Shown in pieces: positions 1-7,821 of a stretch of 64,000 bases of DNA; position 1 is the first letter of the stretch, and each line of letters begins with the position of its first letter. The DNA is from SLSG01 sp964477035 (GTDB lineage: Bacteria; Bacteroidota; Bacteroidia; Bacteroidales; UBA7960). Position numbers and translations under genes: made by a program. The stretch is from NCBI GenBank assembly GCA_964477035.1, contig CAYZCW010000007.1, positions 1 to 64,000 on the forward strand, read 5' to 3'. The notes under the pieces were generated by a model. The model was given only the letters and a program-made list of their open reading frames with translations, had not been told where the DNA came from and ran no database searches.

Positions 1-56
1 CTAGGCAGAGGTCTGCAAAACCTCGTACAGCGGTTCGAATCCGCTCGAGACCTCCA
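1..56 (+). tRNA. tRNA-Cys (GCA), 5' part outside window
   Basis: The anticodon arm GAGGT-CTGCAAA-ACCTC has anticodon GCA. It is followed by a short variable region, a T arm with the TTCGAAT loop, the 3' acceptor strand, discriminator T (typical of tRNA-Cys) and an encoded CCA ending at 56. The D arm and 5' acceptor strand lie before base 1, so the gene is cut by the window edge. Confidence 0.9.
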
Positions 57-64
57 CTTCCTTC

Positions 65-93
65 AAAACCCCTTCATCCGGAGGGGTTTTTTT
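65..93 (+). terminator. Intrinsic terminator of tRNA-Cys
   Basis: A 9-bp stem (AAAACCCCT with AGGGGTTTT) and a short loop end in seven T residues. It lies nine bases past the tRNA 3' end. Confidence 0.85.
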
Positions 94-315
94 GTGAGAG
101 TTTGTCAATACCTCTACCTGGTCAGTCAGGGATTTTTATATTCTTGCCTTGAACCACAGATCGAAATGGTTTTCTGGTCGAAAGTATTATTTATTTCTTA
201 ATTTTGGTTTCATCAGTCGGGGGAATTCGCGGATTGGTTGTGTACCGGTCAAACTTTCCGGATTTACTCCTGGCTTTGAAGATAAATCATTCTGGCCGTT
301 TTTTTTTATCCCGAA

Positions 316-882
316 ATGCCGGTTCATTCTCTGGGCCATATCAATCAGAAAAAAACGAATCGCAGTAATGCTTTCCGGGCGTTGTTTGTGGAATACTACC
401 GGCCCCTGACCGTTTTCGCCGTTTACTATGTGAAGGATCTGGACACCGCCCGGGAAATTGTTCAGGATTTTTTTGTCCGTTTGTGGGAATCGGGGCGCGA
501 CCTGAGCATTCACAACTCGGTGAAAGGATACCTCTATCAGAGTATCAAAAACTGTTGCTACAATCACTTAAACACCAGTCATAAGCGCCTTGAAACAGGA
601 GGAGATTTTCCAGTCATCGCTGTTGAGAATGATGTGATTGAGCAAATGGCTGAAGTAGAGGTCCGTGAAAAACTCTATCGTGCCATTGAAACCCTGCCGG
701 GGAAATGCCGTGAGATATTCATTCTTAGTCGGATCCGGCAGTTCCGCCATGGAGAGATTGCGCGCATGCTGGCCATTTCTGAAAAGACCGTAGAGAACCA
801 GATTGGGATTGCCCTTAAAAAATTATCCATGCTTAAGAATCTGATGGTTTGGTTTTTTCTGGCATTTCCCTTTTCTTGCTAA
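316..882 (+). CDS. ECF RNA polymerase sigma-70 factor (Bacteroidota type)
   Basis: A 188-residue ECF sigma factor. Region 2 (about residues 20-90) includes the core-binding segment with VQDFFVRLWE. Region 4 (about 130-178) ends in a helix-turn-helix with the pattern EIARMLAISEKTVENQI. Such factors are held inactive by a membrane FecR-type anti-sigma factor, and one is encoded directly downstream (974). With the STN-type SusC at 2285 this forms the usual trans-envelope signalling trio, in which substrate binding at the outer membrane releases the sigma factor to transcribe the transporter locus. The C-terminus ends in a short hydrophobic run, which is common in this family. Other in-frame starts are possible; the first ATG gives a normal length. 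Confidence 0.92.
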   Translation: MPVHSLGHINQKKTNRSNAFRALFVEYYRPLTVFAVYYVKDLDTAREIVQDFFVRLWESGRDLSIHNSVKGYLYQSIKNCCYNHLNTSHKRLETGGDFPVIAVENDVIEQMAEVEVREKLYRAIETLPGKCREIFILSRIRQFRHGEIARMLAISEKTVENQIGIALKKLSMLKNLMVWFFLAFPFSC

Positions 883-913
883 TCAGGATTTCTTAAAAAA
901 CTTTAAAAAAAAA

Positions 914-940
914 GCAGGATTCTCTTAGGGGGAGTCCTGC
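914..940 (+). terminator. Hairpin between sigma factor and fecR
   Basis: GCAGGAtT pairs with AgTCCTGC around an 11-base loop, preceded by an A tract and followed by CTCATTTTT. It could be a weak terminator or attenuator lowering anti-sigma expression relative to sigma. Confidence 0.45.
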
Positions 941-973
941 CTCATTTTTGTCATTCATTAAAGGCGGGACTGT

Positions 974-2098
974 ATGTTGACAAGATTTCAGGAGGATTCC
1001 TTTTTTGAGATGGCCGCAAAGGTCCTTTCAGGCACTGCTTCGAATAGCGATATCAGGCAGTTTAATGGCTTGCTGTTGGAAAATGATGCCCTCATGCATC
1101 GGTTTATGCAGCTGAAAAGCCAGTGGGAGAGAGCCGCTTCACTTGGTGACTTCGACAAGATCGATGTCAATCATGACTGGGAAATGCTGACCAGGCGGGT
1201 GCACAACATGGGATTGTCATTGCAGGAAAGCAATGCGAGTACCTCTATACGCAATAGGCTGTTACGTTTTCTGCCCCATGCTGCCGCTGTTCTTTTGCTG
1301 ATCGTTTTATCAGGTGTTCTGCTCATGGAATGGCAACAAGATCTTGAGCTGGCTAAGCAGGTAACCCTGGTAGAGGCCCCGGCGGGATCACGCATTGTAC
1401 TGCTTCTTCCAGACGGATCCAGGGTCAGGTTGAATGCCAACAGCACCCTGAGGTATACAGGCCATTTTAACAGAAGAAACAGGCATGTGGAGCTGAGCGG
1501 GGAAGCTTTTTTTGATGTGGAAACATCGAATGTTCCCTTTGTGGTGATGACCCATGACCTAAGATTCAGGGTGCTGGGAACGAGTTTTAACATCAAAGCG
1601 TACGATGATGAAAAAACCATAGAGGCCAGCTTGTTGTCCGGACTGCTCAGGGTGGATGGGGACGACGCCGTGTATGGTAAAATAGAACCGATCCTGCTGG
1701 AGCCCAATCAGAAAGCGGTGTTTTTCAAAAACAGTGGTTCCCTTATGGTCGATGAGCTTCATGAGGAAAAAATACCAGAAAAGAGGATTGTGGCACCTGT
1801 GAAGGCACCAAGTGTGAGCAGGGTAGAGATACGCCGCAAACAGGATTTTTCTGCGGAAGTTGGCTGGACTGATGGGGTGCTGGTTTTTGAAAGTGAGCCG
1901 CTAAGTGAACTGACACGCAAACTGGAGCGCAAATACGATGTGCAGTTTGTTTTCGAGAATGCGGAACTGAAAGATTACCGCTACACCGGAAGCCTGCGCG
2001 ACCTAACGCTGGAACAAGTCATGGAGGCCATGAAACTGACTTCACCCATAGACTTTACGATTCATGACAAAACTGTCAGCATCCGCAGCAGCCGTTAA
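974..2098 (+). CDS. FecR-family anti-sigma factor
   Basis: A 374-residue inner-membrane anti-sigma factor. Residues 1-90 are the cytoplasmic sigma-binding part. A single membrane segment lies at about 95-117 (rich in A, V and L). The periplasmic FecR domain follows (about 125-235; note LLPDGSRVRLNANS and GEAFFDV). A C-terminal DUF4974-type domain is at about 300-370 (ESEPLSELTRKLERKYDV). The periplasmic part is expected to contact the STN domain of the SusC protein at 2285, while the N-terminal part holds the ECF sigma factor at 316. Order and strand match the standard sigma-FecR-SusC arrangement. Confidence 0.93.
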   Translation: MLTRFQEDSFFEMAAKVLSGTASNSDIRQFNGLLLENDALMHRFMQLKSQWERAASLGDFDKIDVNHDWEMLTRRVHNMGLSLQESNASTSIRNRLLRFLPHAAAVLLLIVLSGVLLMEWQQDLELAKQVTLVEAPAGSRIVLLLPDGSRVRLNANSTLRYTGHFNRRNRHVELSGEAFFDVETSNVPFVVMTHDLRFRVLGTSFNIKAYDDEKTIEASLLSGLLRVDGDDAVYGKIEPILLEPNQKAVFFKNSGSLMVDELHEEKIPEKRIVAPVKAPSVSRVEIRRKQDFSAEVGWTDGVLVFESEPLSELTRKLERKYDVQFVFENAELKDYRYTGSLRDLTLEQVMEAMKLTSPIDFTIHDKTVSIRSSR

Positions 2099-2172
2099 AC
2101 AAGATATTTATAACTCACTGTTCAATCACATTCACATCCAAACAACAAATGCCTATGAAATGATCAAAAAAA

Positions 2173-2200
2173 ATCGGGAAATGCGGCCACATTTCCCGAT
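2173..2200 (+). terminator. Terminator-like hairpin before susC
   Basis: A perfect 11-bp stem (ATCGGGAAATG with CATTTCCCGAT) and a 6-base loop, preceded by an A tract. The downstream side lacks a long T run. It probably ends the fecR transcript, so susC would have its own sigma-responsive promoter in 2201-2284. Confidence 0.6.
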
Positions 2201-2231
2201 GCTTTGTCAATTACTTTTTGAATGGTAGTAG

Positions 2232-2246
2232 GACAGCGAGGCTGTC
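2232..2246 (+). promoter_or_regulatory. Small hairpin in susC leader
   Basis: GACAGC-gag-GCTGTC forms a 6-bp hairpin about 40 bases upstream of the SusC start, in the 84 bases between the terminator-like hairpin and the ATG. It could lie in the 5' leader or be an operator. TACTTTTTG at 2212-2220 resembles a -7 box with one extra base. Confidence 0.3.
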
Positions 2247-2284
2247 GTTAAGTAATCGATTTTTATTTAAAGCATGTCAAAACT

Positions 2285-5200
2285 ATGAAAAAAAAACCAA
2301 AGCGAGGGCATAATCTACCTCCAAGTATCAAGCAAATTGTCAGGCTCATGAGAATTTCCGTCTTCTTGGTAATCATCAGTGTAACCCAGGTGTTTGCCGC
2401 AAATATTGTATCTTCTCAGACCATTAGTCTGAACGTCAGGGACATGACTGTTCGGGAGGTGTTTAGGGAGATAGAGAGCCAGAGTCCCTATTCTTTTTTT
2501 TTCTATGACAATTTTCCGGATTTGAACAAGCGGATTGACCTGTCCGAGGCTACTGCCTCCATTGAGGAGGTCATGGACCATGTTTTAACGAACACTGGTC
2601 TGACCTACAGGATGCTGGAAGAAAACCTGATTGTCATAGCTCCGGCGCAGCAAGGCAGCGGGATCGTAGTGACCGGAATGGTGACATCGGTCGAGGACGG
2701 CCTTGGCATCCCGGGGGCCACCGTCATGATCAAGGGTTCAACGCAAGGTGTGGCGACAGATCTGCAGGGACGGTACCGCATCGAAGTGGCATCCGAAGAA
2801 GTCATCCTGGAATTTTCCTACATTGGCATGGTCACCCGGGAGGTTGCCGTGGGATCCCAGCGTGTCATCAATGTGGCGCTGGAAATGAGTTACATTCAGC
2901 TGGGCGAAGTCATTGTTTCCACCGGGTATATTACGGAGAGAAGCCGCAATGTAGCGGGCTCAGTTGCCCATGTATCCAACGAGGAGTTGAACATGGCCGC
3001 GGTGGAGAATGTGCAACGGGCGCTGGAAGGTAAGGCGGCCGGGGTGCAGATTACTGCAGCCAGTGGCTTGCCTGGTGCCAGTTCGGTGATTAACATCCGG
3101 GGCATCAGCTCCATGAGTGCAGACACCCGGCCGCTGATCATCGTGGATGGACAGCAAATAGAGAATTCCAGTTATGCAACCTATACACAATCCCATAGCC
3201 TGCTTGCTGCCCTGAACCCGGATGATATCGAGACCATCGACATCCTCAAGGACGCTGCCACTGCTTCCATTTATGGGGCACAGGGTGCCAACGGGGTAAT
3301 CATCATCACCACCAAACGCGGAAGGGTGAGTCCAAAAACCCGGGTGTCGTTTTCTTCAAAAATAGGCATTGAGAATCTGATCAACCGGGTGCCAACCCTG
3401 AACAGCCAGCAATACATTGAGTTGTCACTCGATGGCATTTATAACAGGTATGGCAATTCGGCCAGCCAGTTTGAAAGCTTTTTTAACAGGTTTGCCCAAG
3501 AGGGATGGATTAGTGGAGAGGCTGCTGATTACCCCAATGTGGTCTACAATACAGACCTGATTCCCAACGACGACTGGATCGGGGCTGTCTTTCGTCAGGG
3601 TTTGGCCCAGGAATACCAATTGTCACTCTCAGGCGGCAATAACAATACCAAGTACTACATCAGCCTGAACAACAACAACACCCAGGCGTCGACCATTACC
3701 AATCAATTCAATCGGATCTCCATGCGCATCAATGTGGATCACGAAGTATCGAAATTCTTCTCAATCTCATCTTCTACCATGCTGAGCAACATGCGCATGC
3801 GCCAACCAGAAAGTGGTGGGCTCATCGCCAATCCCGTTCGTTCTGCCATGATGATGGTTCCCTACAACCGGATATATAATGAAGACGGCACAATCAATGA
3901 CAACCTGGAGGGTAGCATGCATACCAACCCGATTACGTTGCTTGAGCAGAATATATTTACTGCCACCACCAACAAGATTACCCAGGGGGTAGACCTGAAT
4001 TTTACCATACTGGATGGCCTCAAGGCCAAAATTAGCGGACATGTGGATTATAATGACAATACCGAGCGCAGCTTCAAGGACCCTCGTAATTTCCAGGGGC
4101 AGGCATTGGGTGGCATCGTAGGGGCCATTACAAGGGATATCCTTATTCTGCAAAACACCGGGACGCTCAATTATGACAAGTTGTTGCGGAACAAACATCG
4201 CTTGAACCTGTTGACCGGGTATGAATACAAGAATTATTCCTATTTTCGTCGGATCACGGAAGCTAGCGGCGTGCCTTCCCCTGATTTTCAGCTTCTCAAT
4301 GAAGCGGCCAACATCGTCAGCTTTGGAGAGACTTATACCGGCTATAAGATCCTGGGCTTCTTTGGTCGGATAGGGTATACTTTTGATGACAAATACATCC
4401 TGAACCTGGTCGTGCGGCATGACGGTTCCTCCCGTTTCGGGGAAGAGAATATGTTCGGGACCTTCCCTTCCGCTTCCCTGGCATACAGGATCATTGAAGA
4501 ATCTTTCCTCAAGGACCGTTTTTCATGGCTCAGTGACCTGAAGGTGAAAGCCAGTTACGGACTGGTGGGAAATTCAGCCATCGGGAATTTTGTTGCCCGT
4601 CCCCAGTTTGTGGGAAGCGGGCATTATGACGGGATTTCCGGGCTTAATCCATCCGTGCCTGGCAACCTCGCCCTGACCTGGGAATCTAAGTATTCCCTGA
4701 ACACCGGCATCGACCTGGGTTTCTTTAAAAACCGGGCCACGGTTTCTTTCGAATACTTCGATGACGAAACCCGGAACCTGTTGTATTACCGCGGGGTGCC
4801 CTCCAATTCGGGTTATGGGTCCATTCCGCAGAACGTCGGATCCATGCGAAATTACGGTTATGAACTGAGCACGGCATTCCTTCCGTTTGCCGGCAACTTT
4901 CGCTGGAGGATCTCCTCCAATTTTACCTGGGTCCAAAATGAGATCACCTCCCTGGTGGATGGCCGGCAGGAGATCACGAATTCACTGAGGGTGGGGTATC
5001 CCTTTGAAAGCTTTCTGGTATACAATTTTGCCGGGGTGAATCCAGCAGATGGCCGGCCCATGTGGTATGACAAGGAAGGCTACATCACGTACAATCCCTC
5101 TTCCGATGACCGTGTCTGGATAAATGGCATCATGCCTACTTTTTATGGAGGTATAGTGAATGCATTTAGTTATAAGGGGTTTGAATTTTCCTTCCTCGTG

Positions 5201-5641
5201 CAGTTTCAGCAGGGCGCACGCAGGTACTTTGCGGATGCCGTGGTCATGGGCCGTGTCGGTAGCAGCGTGGATCGTAACCAGTTACTGGGGATGTATACTG
5301 ATCGTTGGCAGACCCCGGGCGATATGACCTGGGTGGCTCAGCCCATGCGTGGGAATACCTGGCTTGGGGCAGGCAGCAGCACACGCGCCTATTCGGGCGT
5401 GTCCAGTCTGCATTACAAGAAAACCGACTTCATCAAGCTGAAAAACTTGTCTATCAGCTACAACCTTCCGGCAAGGTGGCTGACCCCCATGAGACTGGAA
5501 GGTGTGACCTTGTCATTTACCGGGTATAACCTGCTGACGACAACTACTTACGATGGATATGATCCGGAATTTATCGGGAGTGATTCAGGACAGTATCCCG
5601 CCTCAAGAAGCTATACGTTTGTTTTGAACGTGAATTTTTAA
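2285..5641 (+). CDS. SusC/RagA-type TonB-dependent transporter with STN signalling domain
   Basis: A 1118-residue outer-membrane transporter. The N-terminal signal sequence runs to about residue 39. An STN (secretin/TonB N-terminal) domain at about 47-118 is the module that signals to FecR proteins. A carboxypeptidase-regulatory-like domain (about 127-202; GIPGATVMIKG) is followed by a TonB box region, a plug domain (about 220-340; INIRGISSM, IIVDGQQI) and a long beta-barrel ending in FVLNVNF. It imports oligomeric substrates with the SusD lipoprotein encoded 18 bases downstream, powered by TonB/ExbBD. The STN domain ties expression to the ECF/FecR pair upstream. The sequence alone does not reveal the substrate; the downstream enzymes are peptidases and amidases, not glycosidases, so a peptide-like ligand is inferred. 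Confidence 0.95.
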   Translation: MKKKPKRGHNLPPSIKQIVRLMRISVFLVIISVTQVFAANIVSSQTISLNVRDMTVREVFREIESQSPYSFFFYDNFPDLNKRIDLSEATASIEEVMDHVLTNTGLTYRMLEENLIVIAPAQQGSGIVVTGMVTSVEDGLGIPGATVMIKGSTQGVATDLQGRYRIEVASEEVILEFSYIGMVTREVAVGSQRVINVALEMSYIQLGEVIVSTGYITERSRNVAGSVAHVSNEELNMAAVENVQRALEGKAAGVQITAASGLPGASSVINIRGISSMSADTRPLIIVDGQQIENSSYATYTQSHSLLAALNPDDIETIDILKDAATASIYGAQGANGVIIITTKRGRVSPKTRVSFSSKIGIENLINRVPTLNSQQYIELSLDGIYNRYGNSASQFESFFNRFAQEGWISGEAADYPNVVYNTDLIPNDDWIGAVFRQGLAQEYQLSLSGGNNNTKYYISLNNNNTQASTITNQFNRISMRINVDHEVSKFFSISSSTMLSNMRMRQPESGGLIANPVRSAMMMVPYNRIYNEDGTINDNLEGSMHTNPITLLEQNIFTATTNKITQGVDLNFTILDGLKAKISGHVDYNDNTERSFKDPRNFQGQALGGIVGAITRDILILQNTGTLNYDKLLRNKHRLNLLTGYEYKNYSYFRRITEASGVPSPDFQLLNEAANIVSFGETYTGYKILGFFGRIGYTFDDKYILNLVVRHDGSSRFGEENMFGTFPSASLAYRIIEESFLKDRFSWLSDLKVKASYGLVGNSAIGNFVARPQFVGSGHYDGISGLNPSVPGNLALTWESKYSLNTGIDLGFFKNRATVSFEYFDDETRNLLYYRGVPSNSGYGSIPQNVGSMRNYGYELSTAFLPFAGNFRWRISSNFTWVQNEITSLVDGRQEITNSLRVGYPFESFLVYNFAGVNPADGRPMWYDKEGYITYNPSSDDRVWINGIMPTFYGGIVNAFSYKGFEFSFLVQFQQGARRYFADAVVMGRVGSSVDRNQLLGMYTDRWQTPGDMTWVAQPMRGNTWLGAGSSTRAYSGVSSLHYKKTDFIKLKNLSISYNLPARWLTPMRLEGVTLSFTGYNLLTTTTYDGYDPEFIGSDSGQYPASRSYTFVLNVNF

Positions 5642-5659
5642 CCGCCAAAACCAGTACCT

Positions 5660-7171
5660 ATGAAAAGGTCAATATATATACTCAGCATCGTTTTTGGTCT
5701 TTCCCTGATTTCCTGCGAGGAAATTCTGGATATCAAGCCCATGAACTCGATCAATGCCGCCGATGCCTTGAACACGATTGGCGGTGCAGAAGCCACCCTA
5801 ATGGCTGCCTATTCCAATTTGCAGACCTCAGGTGACTATGGACGGGGCAACCTGGCCATCCCTGAGCTGCTTGCCGACAACGGCAAGGCCGCCTTCGCAC
5901 ATACCAACATCTATATTTCCCACTGGCAGAACACCCCGGGAAACCATATGAACAACTGGAGCACTGGCTATCAGGTCATCCGCAACGCCAATTTTGTAAT
6001 TGACGCGGTTGATGACATTCCTGAGGTGGCCGCCGGTGATGCCTACAAGAAACGATTGCTTAAAGGAGAAGCCTATTTCCTGAGGGGTTGGCAACATTTC
6101 GATGTGGCCCGTGTCTATTCTCGGGAACCCAACCACCTGGTGCCCGGGTTTGACCTCGGGGTGGTGATCATGACAGGGCCATTCCGGTATGACGGCACCA
6201 ACATCGGTGATGTGGAGGCCGCCCGTTCAACAGTCCTGGAGACTTACCAGCAAGTCGAGAGTGATCTGAATATGGCTTTTGAGCTGCTCAATGGCAATGA
6301 CGAGGGGAATTTTCCCAACCGTGGCAATGCATTGGCGGCTAAAGCCATGCTGGCCAGGGTGTATATCTACTGGGAACGGTTCGACGATGCCATAGAGGCC
6401 GCCACCTGGGTGATCAACAACGCTGCATCATACGGCATTCAGATTGAAACAGGAAACTTCCTGGATGTATTTGCCAAGGGGACCGAGGCCATCTTTCAGC
6501 TCAAGTTCATGGAGGTGGACAACTTGATGAATTCATCCATACAGGCTTATTACCACCGCTCCATTGTCACCTCCCCGGACCCAGATGATCCAGGGCAATG
6601 GTATCTGGACAAGCGCGAAGGCGGCGGGGTAGGCGAGATTTTGTTTTCCCTGGCCCTTTATAACTCCATGGACGATAATGACAAGCGCAAAAGCGTGATG
6701 AAGAAAGTCAAACATAATTATCTGGCGAGTCCGGAGGAGGGTATCTGGCTGTATAAGTTTACCGGTGCCAATGGATCTTTCGGACTGGATAACATCCCCC
6801 TAATGCGTTTGTCTGAAATGTACCTGATCCGGGCCGAAGCCTATGCACGCCGGCCTAATCCCAACGAGTCACTCGCACTGGGCGATCTGAACACTATCCG
6901 GAATGCCCGGGGGCTGGATGACGCCTCTGCAGGCGGGCAGGAACTTCGCGACCTGATTCTCCATGAACGCCGTTTGGAGTTCATCGGTGAAGGCCATCGC
7001 TTTTTCGATCTGAAGCGGCAGGGCCTGCCCATTTGGAAGTCGGAAGAGTCCATAGAAGCCGGCCGTTCCACGCTTGACTGGGACGATTACCGGGTGGTTG
7101 CCCGCATTCCTCCCGGAGAAGTCGGGGAAGATGGTACAAATCCCAACATGATTCAAAATCCTGGTCATTAA
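5660..7171 (+). CDS. SusD/RagB-family substrate-binding lipoprotein
   Basis: A 503-residue surface lipoprotein. The signal peptide ends in the lipobox SLISC with lipidated Cys19, followed by acidic EE residues that resemble a surface-export signal. The remainder shows SusD features: an N-terminal part with DALNTIGGAEATLMAAYSN, TPR-like helices (AKAMLARVYIYWERFDDAIE) and the C-terminal signature LRDLILHERRLEFIGEGHR with FDLKR. It forms the lid of the SusC channel encoded just upstream and captures ligand at the cell surface. Confidence 0.95.
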   Translation: MKRSIYILSIVFGLSLISCEEILDIKPMNSINAADALNTIGGAEATLMAAYSNLQTSGDYGRGNLAIPELLADNGKAAFAHTNIYISHWQNTPGNHMNNWSTGYQVIRNANFVIDAVDDIPEVAAGDAYKKRLLKGEAYFLRGWQHFDVARVYSREPNHLVPGFDLGVVIMTGPFRYDGTNIGDVEAARSTVLETYQQVESDLNMAFELLNGNDEGNFPNRGNALAAKAMLARVYIYWERFDDAIEAATWVINNAASYGIQIETGNFLDVFAKGTEAIFQLKFMEVDNLMNSSIQAYYHRSIVTSPDPDDPGQWYLDKREGGGVGEILFSLALYNSMDDNDKRKSVMKKVKHNYLASPEEGIWLYKFTGANGSFGLDNIPLMRLSEMYLIRAEAYARRPNPNESLALGDLNTIRNARGLDDASAGGQELRDLILHERRLEFIGEGHRFFDLKRQGLPIWKSEESIEAGRSTLDWDDYRVVARIPPGEVGEDGTNPNMIQNPGH

Positions 7172-7188
7172 TATAAACCGATTGAACA

Positions 7189-7791
7189 ATGAAAGCATTC
7201 AGATTCCTTACCATATTGTTGCTGGTTGGTTTGTTTAACACTGGCTGTGAGAAAGAAGACTTCACCTACAAGGGTCCGTTGTATGTGGAAATTTCTGCCA
7301 TCAGGGTTATCGGCACCACCAACAGTTTCCAGTATTTCAACTCACGTTATTATACCCACAACCGAAACCTGGCCCCGGATTTGGGAACCAACCGGATCCA
7401 GGTGTCTTTGATTGGTCCGCACCAAACCAGGGACATGGTGGTCAATTACCGGGTATACCAGACGGTTTATTACGATATCTTCAAAAACCGGGTTGTTGTG
7501 GAGCAGCCTGAGGGAGAGGAGGGTACAGACTGGCACAGGGTGACCTCTACGGCGGAACCGGGTGTCAACTATAACTTGGCCCCGGAAGGTTCTTTTGTAA
7601 TCCCGGCGGGTTCCAGCTTCGGCTACCTCGATGTGGACGTGCTGACCAATAGTGACAACACCAATACCACAAACTCAAAGATGGTATTCATCGGACTGGT
7701 TGATTCCGGCGATTTGCAGGCCAATATTCCCAGCAGCCTGTATATGCTTTGTTTTGGAAGGCGCAATTCGACCAATCCAAGGATATTCTGA
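7189..7791 (+). CDS. Small surface lipoprotein of the SusCD locus, function unknown
   Basis: A 200-residue lipoprotein with the lipobox LFNTGC (Cys20) followed by the acidic stretch EKED. The rest looks beta-rich, with one short cysteine context near the C-terminus. It starts 17 bases after susD and is co-oriented, the position where Bacteroidota loci often encode an accessory surface ligand-binding lipoprotein (SusE-like or DUF4843-like). I cannot place it in a family with certainty; an accessory binding role is inferred from position and lipidation. Confidence 0.75.
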   Translation: MKAFRFLTILLLVGLFNTGCEKEDFTYKGPLYVEISAIRVIGTTNSFQYFNSRYYTHNRNLAPDLGTNRIQVSLIGPHQTRDMVVNYRVYQTVYYDIFKNRVVVEQPEGEEGTDWHRVTSTAEPGVNYNLAPEGSFVIPAGSSFGYLDVDVLTNSDNTNTTNSKMVFIGLVDSGDLQANIPSSLYMLCFGRRNSTNPRIF

Positions 7792-7821
7792 TATCTGTTC
7801 ATCTTCTGAATCCATTTTGTT

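Noticed and set aside
1..56. tRNA-Cys 3' end as an attachment site for an integrated element
   Set aside because: No copy of the tRNA 3' end sequence was found near 14.9-16.4 kb and no integrase gene is in the window, so no site is annotated.
2285..7791. A polysaccharide utilisation locus in the strict sense
   Set aside because: SusC/SusD are present, but no glycoside hydrolase, polysaccharide lyase or carbohydrate esterase is encoded nearby; the downstream enzymes act on peptides or amides.
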